Shown here: positions 1 through 5,357 of the stretch, piece after piece
Layout: every line of letters starts with the position of its first letter
Position numbering within the stretch: position 1 is the first letter of the stretch
NCBI GenBank assembly: GCA_022615525.1
Contig: JAKEGN010000340.1
Span: 1 to 10,265, forward strand
From: Woeseiaceae bacterium
GTDB taxonomy: Bacteria > Pseudomonadota > Gammaproteobacteria > Steroidobacterales > Woeseiaceae
DNA length: 10,265 nt
Direction of reading: 5' to 3'
Notes under the pieces: model-generated
Databases searched by the model: none
What the model was told of the DNA's origin: nothing
The model's input: only the letters and a program-made list of their open reading frames with translations
Made by a program: the position numbers and the translations under genes

Positions 1-346
1 CGATGCCGACCTTCTCTTCGATTTCCTTCTTGTCGAAGATACCGAGTTCCTTTTCGATCTCGTGCTCGACCGGCAGTCCGTGCGTATCCCAGCCTGCCTT
101 GCGCGGCACGTGATAGCCGCGCATGGTCTTGTACCGGGGAAACGCATCCTTGAAACTTCGGGCCAGCACGTGATGTATGCCCGGCTTGCCATTGGCAGTG
201 GGCGGGCCCTCGTTGAAACTGAAGCGCGGCCGTCCCTCGCTTTGCTTGAGCGTTTTTGCGAAAACATCGTGCTCGCGCCAGAAGGCCAGCACCTCCTGCT
301 CCAGTGCCGGTCCGTCGTAACGCCCGGATACTTCCCTGAATGTCAT
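1..346 (-). CDS. ileS: Isoleucyl-tRNA synthetase, type 2 (IleRS2), N-terminal part
   Basis: Class I aminoacyl-tRNA synthetase charging tRNA-Ile in the cytosol. Only residues 1-115 are inside; the gene runs off the left edge. The reading frame shows the IleRS Rossmann-fold entry: GPPTANGKPGIHHVLARSFKD at about residues 47-67, then RYKTMRGYHVPRKAGWDTHGLP at 71-92, which is diagnostic of IleRS. The signature motif is not the canonical HXGH but GIHH (residues 56-59, bases 170-181). The sequence resembles type 2 (eukaryote-like, mupirocin-resistant) enzymes rather than the E. coli-type IleRS1. The ATG at 346 is chosen because a GGGG stretch at 357-360 lies 10 nt upstream; an in-frame ATG at 355 would add three residues but has its G-rich tract too close. 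It is preceded by a T-box leader with Ile specificity, which independently supports the identity. A second, housekeeping ileS elsewhere in the genome is possible but cannot be seen here. Confidence 0.95.
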   Translation of the reverse strand, partial: MTFREVSGRYDGPALEQEVLAFWREHDVFAKTLKQSEGRPRFSFNEGPPTANGKPGIHHVLARSFKDAFPRYKTMRGYHVPRKAGWDTHGLPVEHEIEKELGIFDKKEIEEKVGI

Positions 347-362
347 TTTTCCCATGCCCCAG

Positions 363-399
363 AAACGCGAAACCCCGGACGCAGTCGCTGCGTCCGGGG
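363..399 (-). terminator. T-box-controlled terminator hairpin before ileS
   Basis: A perfect 12-bp stem, CCCCGGACGCAG (399-388) with CTGCGTCCGGGG (384-373), closes a 3-nt loop. Its 5' arm contains the CCCGG that the antiterminator needs (398-394), so the two structures exclude each other, as expected for a transcription-attenuating T-box. The downstream tract is poor for an intrinsic terminator: three T (372-370), then CGCG, then three more T. The stem ends only 26 nt before the ileS start. Confidence 0.8.
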
Positions 400-640
400 C
401 GATAATAAATGCATCGCGGTACCACCCGGTTTCATGAAATCCCGAAGGATCTCACCTCTCGGATCGCCTGATCCTTAAGCCCTGTATCGGGGGCTGGCCG
501 GCCGGGCCTAGTGAGCGTCGGTGACGCTTTTCGGGCGGCGACTCCGGGGTGATACTCGGCGAGTTCCGATCCGGGGCTTGCACCGTCCCCCGGTCGCTGC
601 GATCGAAGCGTCTCGCCTGTTTGTCCCCATCTACGTCCAG
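373..640 (-). ncRNA. T-box riboswitch (tRNA-Ile sensing) in the ileS leader
   Basis: Cis-regulatory RNA that reads the charging state of tRNA-Ile and controls ileS. Stem I by eye: GGGG 628-625 pairs CCCC 549-546; the specifier loop has 624-618 on one side and GAGTATCA 557-550 on the other. The codon ATC (553-551) is followed by A and then GGAG (545-542), as in T-box consensus. Above it GGCGAG 617-612 pairs CTCGCC 563-558, CGAT 605-602 pairs ATCG 570-567, and CCGGGG 593-588 pairs CCCCGG 576-571. The 11-nt terminal loop GACGGTGCAAG carries the conserved GGTG..AG. A further hairpin is AGCGTC 528-523 with GACGCT 519-514. The T-box motif GGGTGGTACCGCG lies at 427-415. Antiterminator: CCGGG 429-425 with CCCGG 398-394, a 7-nt bulge TGGTACC 424-418, and GCG 417-415 with CGC 401-399. 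The bulge TGGT is complementary to ACCA, matching the A73 discriminator of tRNA-Ile. Stem I resembles the actinobacterial ileS class from memory. Confidence 0.93.
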
Positions 641-665
641 TCAGGGAAACTAGCGTCGCGGGCGC

Positions 666-672
666 TAAAATA
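666..672. promoter_or_regulatory. Possible overlapping divergent -10 elements (ileS / hydrolase)
   Basis: This is the only AT-rich stretch between the T-box and the hydrolase start. On the plus strand it reads TAAAAT (666-671) and on the minus strand TATTTT (672-667). A minus-strand start near 660 would just precede the T-box stem I at about 640, and a plus-strand start near 678 would give a roughly 20-nt leader for the hydrolase. No convincing -35 is seen on either side, so this is a weak call based on position and composition. Confidence 0.25.
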
Positions 673-699
673 CAAGTACTTGCTACCACGGGGACTGCC

Positions 700-1659
700 A
701 TGAGCGATGAGTTTCCGCCGCCGCGCCGGGTTCGCGCGAACGGGATACGGCTGTCAATTCACGAACAGGGTTCCGGGCCACCGGTGATCCTGCTGCACGG
801 CTTTCCCGAACTGGCGTACTCCTGGAGGCACCAGTTGCCGGCGCTGGCTGCCGCCGGCTACCACGCCATCGCCCCCGACCAGCGCGGTTACGGCGGTTCC
901 GACAAGCCGCTGGGTGTCGCGGAATACACCGTGCAGAAACTGATCGGCGACGTGCTCGGATTGATGCAGGCCTATGGAATCGAAAAAGGCCTCTTCGCCG
1001 GCCACGACTGGGGTGCGCTGCTGCTCTGGCACATGGCGCTGTCGCATGCCGACCGGATCGCAGGAATGGTCATCCTGAACGTTCCGTTCTACGCAAGCCC
1101 TGCAGCCGATCCTGTCCGGCTGATGCGCGAAAGGCTGGGCGAGAAATTCTATATCGTGAACTTTCAGGACTCCGACGAAGCGGACCGCCGCTTCGCCGAG
1201 GACGTGCCGCATTTCTTCGACATCATGATGCGGCGACACCAGATCACGCGGGCCCGCTACGACCAGCTGCCCGCGGAAAGGAAAGTATTGAGCCTCCTGT
1301 CCGCAATCGAGCGCAAGGAATCCGCCGGCGAGCCATTACTGACACCGACAGAACGGCAGGTCTTTGTCAGCGCTTTCGAAGCCGGCGGTTTCAGTGGCCC
1401 GATCAACTGGTACCGCAACTGGAGCCACAACTGGCAAAGCTACAGGCAATTCCCGCAAGTCATCGACGTACCGACCCTGTTCATCGGCGCCGTCGACGAC
1501 GTCATCGTCTCGCCGCAGCATATCGAAGCGATGAAACCCCGGGTTCGCGATCTCGAACTGCACATGATCGACGATTGCGGACACTGGACACAGCAGGAGC
1601 AGCCGGAACGGGTCAATGCGCTCATGCTCGACTGGCTCGCCCGCCGTTTCCCGGTCTGA
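700..1659 (+). CDS. Alpha/beta hydrolase, epoxide hydrolase family
   Basis: A 319-residue soluble alpha/beta hydrolase, most like bacterial epoxide hydrolases that open an epoxide ring to a diol through a covalent ester intermediate. Visible signatures: the oxyanion motif HGFPE (33-37); the nucleophile elbow GHDWG with Asp103; candidate lid tyrosines Tyr151 (KFYIVNFQ) and Tyr238 (INWYRNW), the pair that protonates the epoxide oxygen in this family; the acid Asp267 in GAVDDVIV; and His295 in CGHWTQQEQP. The Asp nucleophile with two lid tyrosines favours epoxide hydrolase over haloalkane dehalogenase or esterase. The length is usual for the family. The ATG at 700 follows a CGGGGA ribosome-binding tract ending at 694. 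There is no signal peptide, so it should be cytosolic. It is divergent from ileS and alone in its transcription unit; the natural substrate cannot be told from sequence. Confidence 0.9.
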   Translation: MSDEFPPPRRVRANGIRLSIHEQGSGPPVILLHGFPELAYSWRHQLPALAAAGYHAIAPDQRGYGGSDKPLGVAEYTVQKLIGDVLGLMQAYGIEKGLFAGHDWGALLLWHMALSHADRIAGMVILNVPFYASPAADPVRLMRERLGEKFYIVNFQDSDEADRRFAEDVPHFFDIMMRRHQITRARYDQLPAERKVLSLLSAIERKESAGEPLLTPTERQVFVSAFEAGGFSGPINWYRNWSHNWQSYRQFPQVIDVPTLFIGAVDDVIVSPQHIEAMKPRVRDLELHMIDDCGHWTQQEQPERVNALMLDWLARRFPV

Positions 1660-1680
1660 GTAGAAAACAGGGGTTGAACC

Positions 1681-1729
1681 ACTGCTGTCCCATAATTGAG
1701 CCAAGGACAGTCAATTATGGGACAGCAGT
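1681..1729. repeat. Long perfect inverted repeat (19-bp arms)
   Basis: ACTGCTGTCCCATAATTGA at 1681-1699 is mirrored exactly by TCAATTATGGGACAGCAGT at 1711-1729 around an 11-nt loop. It sits in the gap between the convergent hydrolase and FrnE-like genes. Neither side is followed by a T-run, so it is not a textbook terminator. The arms carry the word TGGGACAG, similar to the GGGGACAGT word near 5190. It may be a mobile palindromic element or a bidirectional transcript-end hairpin. Confidence 0.8.
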
Positions 1730-1733
1730 ACCG

Positions 1734-1776
1734 TCGAACCGAATAAAAATGGGATTTGACCTTCTATTCGGTTCGA
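1734..1776. repeat. Second inverted repeat (12-bp arms)
   Basis: TCGAACCGAATA (1734-1745) pairs perfectly with TATTCGGTTCGA (1765-1776) across a 19-nt loop. It begins 4 nt after the previous repeat and ends 16 nt before the stop codon of the minus-strand FrnE-like gene. On the plus strand it is followed by TCCCTATTTTGG, only weakly T-rich. With the first repeat it forms a two-hairpin unit between the 3' ends of two convergent genes. Confidence 0.75.
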
Positions 1777-1792
1777 TCCCTATTTTGGATTC

Positions 1793-2515
1793 TTAGTGCA
1801 CTGTTTCCGAAACAGGGTAATTGCTGTCGTCGCCAAACATCGCGCGATCGAAGACATCAATAAGAGTCGCCGTGCTCTGTGCGCCGACCACCAGCAACCG
1901 GCGGTTCACGAGAAAATCCGGAACGCCACTGACGCCTGTTTGCCTCACTTGCGCCTCCTGCGACAGCACCGCCTGGCGGCCGCTTTCGTCGCCAAGGGTC
2001 GCGAGCACGCCTGCGGCCGGCATGCCCTGGCGCTTGCCGATTTCTGCCAGTACGTCCTGATCGGCGATATTCAGCCCTTGCTCGAAAAAGCCCGTCATCA
2101 GGTCCTCGGCAAGCGCGGAGGTGTTGGCTCCGGACGCCTCCGCGAAGCGCATCAGCCGGTGCGCGTTCAGGGTATTCGGGATGCGCGCGATCCGGTCGAA
2201 GCGAAAATGCACACCCTCGGCCAGGCCGCGTCGCGTCAGCTCGGCCATTGCTGGCTCCAGAGTAGTCGGATCACCAAAGCGCTCACGCAGGTAATCCTCC
2301 AGCGGCATGCCCTCATCGGGCATGGCCGGATTCAGCTGGAACGGCACCCAGCGTACGTGGCTTGGTCCGCGTACCGCGGCCAGGGCATCGGCCAGCCGAC
2401 GCTTGCCGAGGTAACACCACGGGCAGATGAGGTCGGCAATCACCTCGACCTGCAAGGTCGCCGCAGCGGCGGCTTCGGTGACTTTGGGCCTGTTTTCCGG
2501 GCGGGTGCTGATCAT
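1793..2515 (-). CDS. DsbA-family oxidoreductase, FrnE-like
   Basis: A 240-residue thioredoxin-fold protein of the DsbA/FrnE family of thiol oxidoreductases, related in fold to 2-hydroxychromene-2-carboxylate isomerase. It has the redox motif CPWC at 31-34 followed by YLGKRRL, the helical-insert motif NTLNAHRL at 114-121, and the cis-proline loop GVSGVPDF (Pro199). No signal peptide is visible; the 23-residue N-terminal stretch is Ala-rich but not hydrophobic enough, so the protein is probably cytosolic, as FrnE proteins usually are. The ATG at 2515 is the only ordinary start before the fold, yet the nearest strong ribosome-binding sequence, AGGAGG (2537-2532), lies 16 nt away, longer than usual. 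It is divergent from msrP and convergent with the hydrolase. A role in thiol redox homeostasis or oxidative stress is inferred from family and neighbours. Confidence 0.9.
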   Translation of the reverse strand: MISTRPENRPKVTEAAAAATLQVEVIADLICPWCYLGKRRLADALAAVRGPSHVRWVPFQLNPAMPDEGMPLEDYLRERFGDPTTLEPAMAELTRRGLAEGVHFRFDRIARIPNTLNAHRLMRFAEASGANTSALAEDLMTGFFEQGLNIADQDVLAEIGKRQGMPAAGVLATLGDESGRQAVLSQEAQVRQTGVSGVPDFLVNRRLLVVGAQSTATLIDVFDRAMFGDDSNYPVSETVH

Positions 2516-2554
2516 CGTCTGTACTGGTATGCCTCCTGGGGTCTATAGGGCTGT

Positions 2555-2582
2555 AAAATATGGTCCGGAACGCTAAATTCAA
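2555..2582 (-). promoter_or_regulatory. Candidate sigma70 promoter for the FrnE-like gene
   Basis: On the minus strand TTGAAT (2582-2577) is followed after 16 nt by TATTTT (2560-2555), giving a transcription start near 2548 and a leader that contains the AGGAGG at 2537-2532. It is a reasonable sigma70 match, with no other support. Confidence 0.4.
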
Positions 2583-2662
2583 GCACCGCTGCCAACGGCG
2601 TGCGGCCGGCGCGGCCATGGATCATCGGTCCGTTGCAACATAGACGCGCCGTGACGGGTCTA

Positions 2663-2671
2663 TGCTTATAA
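2663..2671 (+). promoter_or_regulatory. Candidate extended -10 element for msrPQ
   Basis: TG-C-TTATAA at 2663-2671 resembles an extended -10 site in an otherwise GC-rich gap. It would start RNA near 2678, downstream of the ATG at 2662 and upstream of the GTG at 2692, which agrees with the GTG as the msrP start. No good -35 is seen. Confidence 0.25.
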
Positions 2672-2691
2672 GACAACGGCCGGAGATATTC

Positions 2692-3672
2692 GTGCTCATT
2701 CGCAAACCCGCCGATATACGAAGTTCTGACATAACACCGAAAGAGGTATTCCTCAGGCGGCGCGAGCTGTTGCAGGCCGGGCTGATGGCGGGTGGCCTGG
2801 CACTGGGCGGGCCGGCGATGGCAGCGATACTGCCGCCCGGGCGCCGGGCGAAACTTGTGGATGTCGCAGCGGGCAAGTTCAGTACGGACGAGACGGTCAA
2901 CAGCTACACCGATATCACGACCTACAACAACTATTACGAATTCGGCACCGGCAAGAGCGACCCGTTCGAAAATGCGCAGGAGTTCGAGCCCATGCCGTGG
3001 ACCGTCAAGGTCGCCGGTCACTGCGAAAAAACCGGGATATTCGATCTGGAGGATTTCATCCGCCCCTACGCGCTCGAGGAACGCATCTACCGTTTGCGCT
3101 GCGTTGAAGCCTGGTCCATGGTGATTCCATGGGTTGGCGTTCCGCTGGCCGATATCGTCCGGCAATATCGCCCGCTCTCGAACGCAAAGTACGTCGTCTT
3201 CGAGACCTTGCTCGATCCGGAGCGCATGCCAGGACAGCGATCGCGCGCGTTGCATTGGCCCTACGTCGAAGGGCTTACCATTGCCGAAGCGGTCAACCCG
3301 CTGTCCCTGCTCGCCGTCGGTGTTTACGGCGAAGTCCTGCCAAACCAGAACGGCGCGCCGATGCGCCTGGTCGTGCCGTGGAAGTACGGCTTCAAGAGCA
3401 TCAAGGGCATCGTCAGCATGACCTTCAGCGAGACGCGTCCGCGCACTACCTGGGAGCGGGCGGCCCCTCACGAGTACGGGTTTTATGCCAACGTCAATCC
3501 CGAAGTTGATCACCCGCGCTGGAGCCAGGCGCGGGAACGTCGAATCGGCTCCTCCGTTGGCGGCCTGCAAGGCATTCTTGGCGCCGCAAAACAGGAAACC
3601 CTGATGTTCAACGGCTACGGCGAGCACGTCGCCCATTTGTACGAAGGCCTGGACCTTCGGCGTAACTTCTGA
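2692..3672 (+). CDS. msrP: Protein-methionine-sulfoxide reductase catalytic subunit MsrP (YedY)
   Basis: Periplasmic molybdenum (Mo-molybdopterin) enzyme that reduces methionine sulfoxide in oxidised proteins; electrons come from the membrane partner MsrQ. The sequence matches E. coli MsrP closely in the core: YNNYYEFG (78-85), LEERIYRLRCVEAWSMV (128-144) with Cys137 as the expected Mo ligand, MPGQ (179-182), VVPWKYGFKSIKGIVSM (227-243), EYGFYANVNPEVDHPRWSQA (261-280) and a C-terminal GLDLRRNF. The N-terminus carries a Tat signal, LRRRELLQ followed by a hydrophobic stretch and PAMA (41-44) as the likely cleavage site, as expected for an enzyme exported folded with its cofactor. The GTG at 2692 is preferred over the ATG at 2662 because GGAG (2682-2685) lies 6 nt upstream and the resulting N-terminus aligns with the family. 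It is 326 residues long and followed 21 nt later by msrQ. Confidence 0.96.
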   Translation: MLIRKPADIRSSDITPKEVFLRRRELLQAGLMAGGLALGGPAMAAILPPGRRAKLVDVAAGKFSTDETVNSYTDITTYNNYYEFGTGKSDPFENAQEFEPMPWTVKVAGHCEKTGIFDLEDFIRPYALEERIYRLRCVEAWSMVIPWVGVPLADIVRQYRPLSNAKYVVFETLLDPERMPGQRSRALHWPYVEGLTIAEAVNPLSLLAVGVYGEVLPNQNGAPMRLVVPWKYGFKSIKGIVSMTFSETRPRTTWERAAPHEYGFYANVNPEVDHPRWSQARERRIGSSVGGLQGILGAAKQETLMFNGYGEHVAHLYEGLDLRRNF

Positions 3673-3685
3673 CGCTTCAAGCGTC
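3671..3685 (+). other. Short hairpin between msrP and msrQ
   Basis: GACGC-TTCAA-GCGTC, extendable to the near-palindrome GACGCTT/AAGCGTC (3671-3685), overlaps the msrP stop and lies just before the msrQ start. It fills most of the 21-nt gap, leaving only a pyrimidine-rich stretch before the GTG. It could affect ribosome re-initiation or the msrP/msrQ ratio. It is too short for a terminator and has no T-run. Confidence 0.4.
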
Positions 3686-3693
3686 GCCTTCCC

Positions 3694-4371
3694 GTGGATG
3701 TCATTCGGCAAATTCGTTTTGTCTGGAAACCGGTGCTGTTCGTTCTGTGCCTTGTGCCGGCTCTGCTGGTCGTGGCCGATGCATACGGCATCGGTGGTAC
3801 GCTCGGCGCAAATCCGATTGAGGAAATCCAGGACCGCTTTGGCAACTGGGGACTGCGATTCATCCTCATCGCCCTAGCAGTCACCCCGCTCAGGCAATTG
3901 ACCGGACGAAACTGGCTGCTGCGGTTTCGCCGGATGCTGGGCCTATTCGCGTTTTTTTATGTCCTGATGCATTTCCTGGCGTGGCTGTTGCTCGACCAGG
4001 GCCTTTTGACGTCCGCAATTGCAGGGGAAGAATTCGACTGGTCGGTGATAACCGAGGACATCTTCGAGCGACCTTTCATCACTATTGGTTTCGCAGCGCT
4101 GCTGATCCTCGTCGCGTTGGCAGCAACCTCCACGGCAGGGCAGCGCCGACGACTCGGCCGCTACTGGCAGAAACTGCACAACGGCGTGTACCTCGCTGCG
4201 GTTCTCGGGGTCTGGCACTATTGGTGGCAGGTCAAGAAAGACTTCTCGGAGCCGCTTGTCTATGCTCTGGTGCTGGCGGTCCTGCTGGGATACCGGGTCT
4301 GGCACCACAGGTTGCAGACGCGAGTTGGAAGTGCGCGCAATAGCCGGGCGGGATTGCCGCAAAACCACTGA
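3694..4371 (+). CDS. msrQ: Heme-binding membrane subunit MsrQ (YedZ)
   Basis: Inner-membrane heme b protein of the ferric-reductase-like family that passes electrons, in E. coli from the quinone pool or a flavin reductase, to MsrP. The 225-residue sequence is mostly membrane-spanning: hydrophobic segments at about 11-31, 52-66, 82-102, 127-145, 163-178 and 186-202. Conserved histidines suited to heme ligation are His93 (LMHFLAW), His162 (KLHNGVYL) and His175 (VWHYWW). LGANPIEEIQ (37-46), RRMLGL (79-84), RPFITIGF (126-133) and ATSTAGQRRRLGRYWQKLHN (144-163) match MsrQ. The start is taken as the GTG at 3694, which has no clear Shine-Dalgarno; an ATG at 3698 is out of frame. The short distance to msrP suggests coupled translation in one operon. 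The C-terminal tail is polar and probably not conserved. Confidence 0.95.
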   Translation: MDVIRQIRFVWKPVLFVLCLVPALLVVADAYGIGGTLGANPIEEIQDRFGNWGLRFILIALAVTPLRQLTGRNWLLRFRRMLGLFAFFYVLMHFLAWLLLDQGLLTSAIAGEEFDWSVITEDIFERPFITIGFAALLILVALAATSTAGQRRRLGRYWQKLHNGVYLAAVLGVWHYWWQVKKDFSEPLVYALVLAVLLGYRVWHHRLQTRVGSARNSRAGLPQNH

Positions 4372-4398
4372 GCATATTGTTCATCGACCGCAAAGACT

Positions 4399-4935
4399 AT
4401 GGTAATGATGGCTGCCATTCGAGGACGTTGCGCACTGACCCTTGCATGTCTGGCGGCGGCCTCGGCGTTCGGCCAGGATAGCAAGCTCGAATCTGTTGAA
4501 CGCCTGTACAAGCAGGAATCGACTGGACTGCGCCACTACAACAGCGGCAATTACGAGAAAGCCTTTGAAAATCTCAGCGTGACCGCTGCCCGCGGCTTCA
4601 AGGAGTCGCAGTACATACTTGCATTCATGTTCCTGAAGGGCCAGCACGTCGAAGCATCGCTCGTACTCGGCATGGGATGGCTGGGAGTTGCCATCGAGTC
4701 GGAAGAGCCTGAGTGGATCGAGTTGTATGATTCCATTTATCAACGGACATCGCCGGAGCAGCAGCAGCTCATCGACGCGAAAGTCGCGGAATACCTCTCG
4801 CAGTACGGAAAAGTGACACAGAATGTCACCTGTTCGCGCCGACAATCCGCCGGGACGCGGCGCATCGAGAGTCGGTGTATCAAGGATGCCGAAATGTTGT
4901 ACCCGATTTACCCCATCGAACTGAGGCTGGAGTAG
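4399..4935 (+). CDS. Secreted Sel1/TPR-like protein of unknown function
   Basis: A 178-residue protein whose first 25 residues look like a Sec signal peptide: a basic start (AAIRGR), a hydrophobic run (CALTLACLAAASA) and likely cleavage near AFG-Q. The mature part has one or two helical repeats of the Sel1/TPR kind, with HYNSGNYEKAFENLSVTAARG (46-66) followed by ESQYILAFMFLKG (69-81), the layout of Sel1 repeats where a helix pair ends in a small-residue turn. Two cysteines remain after cleavage (145 and 160) and could form a disulfide in the periplasm. The start is uncertain: ATGs at 4399, 4405 and 4408 are all in frame and none has a clear ribosome-binding site. It follows msrQ by 27 nt and precedes the lipoprotein by 2 nt, so all four may share a transcript. 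A function cannot be assigned; an adaptor role in the cell envelope is only a guess. Confidence 0.7.
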   Translation: MVMMAAIRGRCALTLACLAAASAFGQDSKLESVERLYKQESTGLRHYNSGNYEKAFENLSVTAARGFKESQYILAFMFLKGQHVEASLVLGMGWLGVAIESEEPEWIELYDSIYQRTSPEQQQLIDAKVAEYLSQYGKVTQNVTCSRRQSAGTRRIESRCIKDAEMLYPIYPIELRLE

Positions 4936-4937
4936 TC

Positions 4938-5183
4938 ATGCCGGTGAAACCGCCAGGCGGCATAATCCTCGCGCTGGCCGTCGTATGCATCGGCCTATCG
5001 ATAGCCGCGTGTGCCCCGGCCAGCCTGGGTAGCGCGCCGGCAAGCGAGCGCATCCTGAAATGCAGTTCCCACGAGACGCTGGTGTGCCGCACCCGCGATA
5101 CGGCCGTACGGCGACTGGGCGATGAGGAACCCGAGTACGACTTTTGTACCTGCGAGACGCTGGACGACGGCTTGTGGCTTTGA
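4938..5183 (+). CDS. Small cysteine-rich lipoprotein, unknown function
   Basis: An 81-residue predicted lipoprotein. After a short basic start it has a hydrophobic stretch (9-24) and the lipobox I-A-A-C with Cys25 as the lipidation site. The mature region holds four more cysteines, Cys42, Cys50, Cys70 and Cys72, in the pattern C-x7-C-x19-C-x-C, so two disulfides are possible once exported. The ATG at 4938 is chosen because GGAG at 4929-4932 is 5 nt upstream and the signal begins here; the frame is open further upstream but that part overlaps the preceding gene. Only 2 nt separate it from the preceding stop codon, which points to translational coupling. No known family is recognised with confidence; short exported proteins with two cysteine pairs of this kind seem to occur in related gammaproteobacteria, but that is from memory. 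Confidence 0.7.
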   Translation: MPVKPPGGIILALAVVCIGLSIAACAPASLGSAPASERILKCSSHETLVCRTRDTAVRRLGDEEPEYDFCTCETLDDGLWL

Positions 5184-5210
5184 CAGTCCGGGGACAGTGA
5201 CCATATTCCC
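5182..5210. repeat. GGGACAG-type intergenic repeat word
   Basis: Immediately after the lipoprotein stop, GACAGT occurs twice 11 bp apart (5182-5187 and 5193-5198), the second within GGGGACAGTGACC, followed by ATATTCCC. Words of this form are common in intergenic repeats of related genomes (from memory). A similar word, GGACAGT..TGGGACAG, is inside the inverted repeat at 1681-1729. This looks like a fragment of an interspersed repeat, with no coding role. Confidence 0.35.
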
Positions 5211-5269
5211 TTCGGCGTTTTCTGCCGCCCCGAGCTTGCTTGCTGACTTCGGTCACGGTCTCCGAACTG

Positions 5270-5297
5270 TCGCGAGCACTGCTCGCTCCTACAGGGC
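5270..5297. repeat. REP-like palindrome
   Basis: The minus strand reads TGTAGGAGCGAGCAGTGCTC followed by GCGAC, the arrangement of Pseudomonas-type REP elements (GTAGGAGCGAGC..GCTCGCGA). The core GCGAGCA / TGCTCGC (5272-5278 and 5280-5286) is a near-perfect palindrome. It sits just past the groEL terminator, a usual position for REPs between transcription units. A single copy is visible. Confidence 0.6.
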
Positions 5298-5301
5298 TCG
5301 C

Positions 5302-5329
5302 AAAAAAAAGCCCGGATCGCTCCGGGCTT
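5302..5329 (-). terminator. Rho-independent terminator of groESL
   Basis: On the minus strand AAGCCCGGA (5329-5321) pairs with TCCGGGCTT (5316-5308) around the 4-nt loop GCGA, followed by a run of eight T (5309-5302). It lies 29 nt after the groEL stop and is a strong intrinsic terminator. Confidence 0.93.
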
Positions 5330-5357
5330 CTTATTTTCCTGCCTGGGCTGGCCGGAC

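Noticed and set aside
62..701. Short open frames on both strands covering the T-box leader
   Set aside because: The region is accounted for by paired RNA structure, and the translated frames match no family.
1796..2548. Open frame of 250 codons on the plus strand opposite the FrnE-like gene
   Set aside because: The minus strand has CPWC and other family motifs; the plus frame has none.
2662..2691. ATG at 2662 as msrP start
   Set aside because: It lacks a ribosome-binding site, overlaps a likely -10, and adds residues absent from the family; the GTG at 2692 has GGAG at good distance.
2512..3711. Open frame of 399 codons on the minus strand across msrP
   Set aside because: It lies antisense to a clear MsrP gene, shows no recognisable family, and is explained by high GC codon bias.
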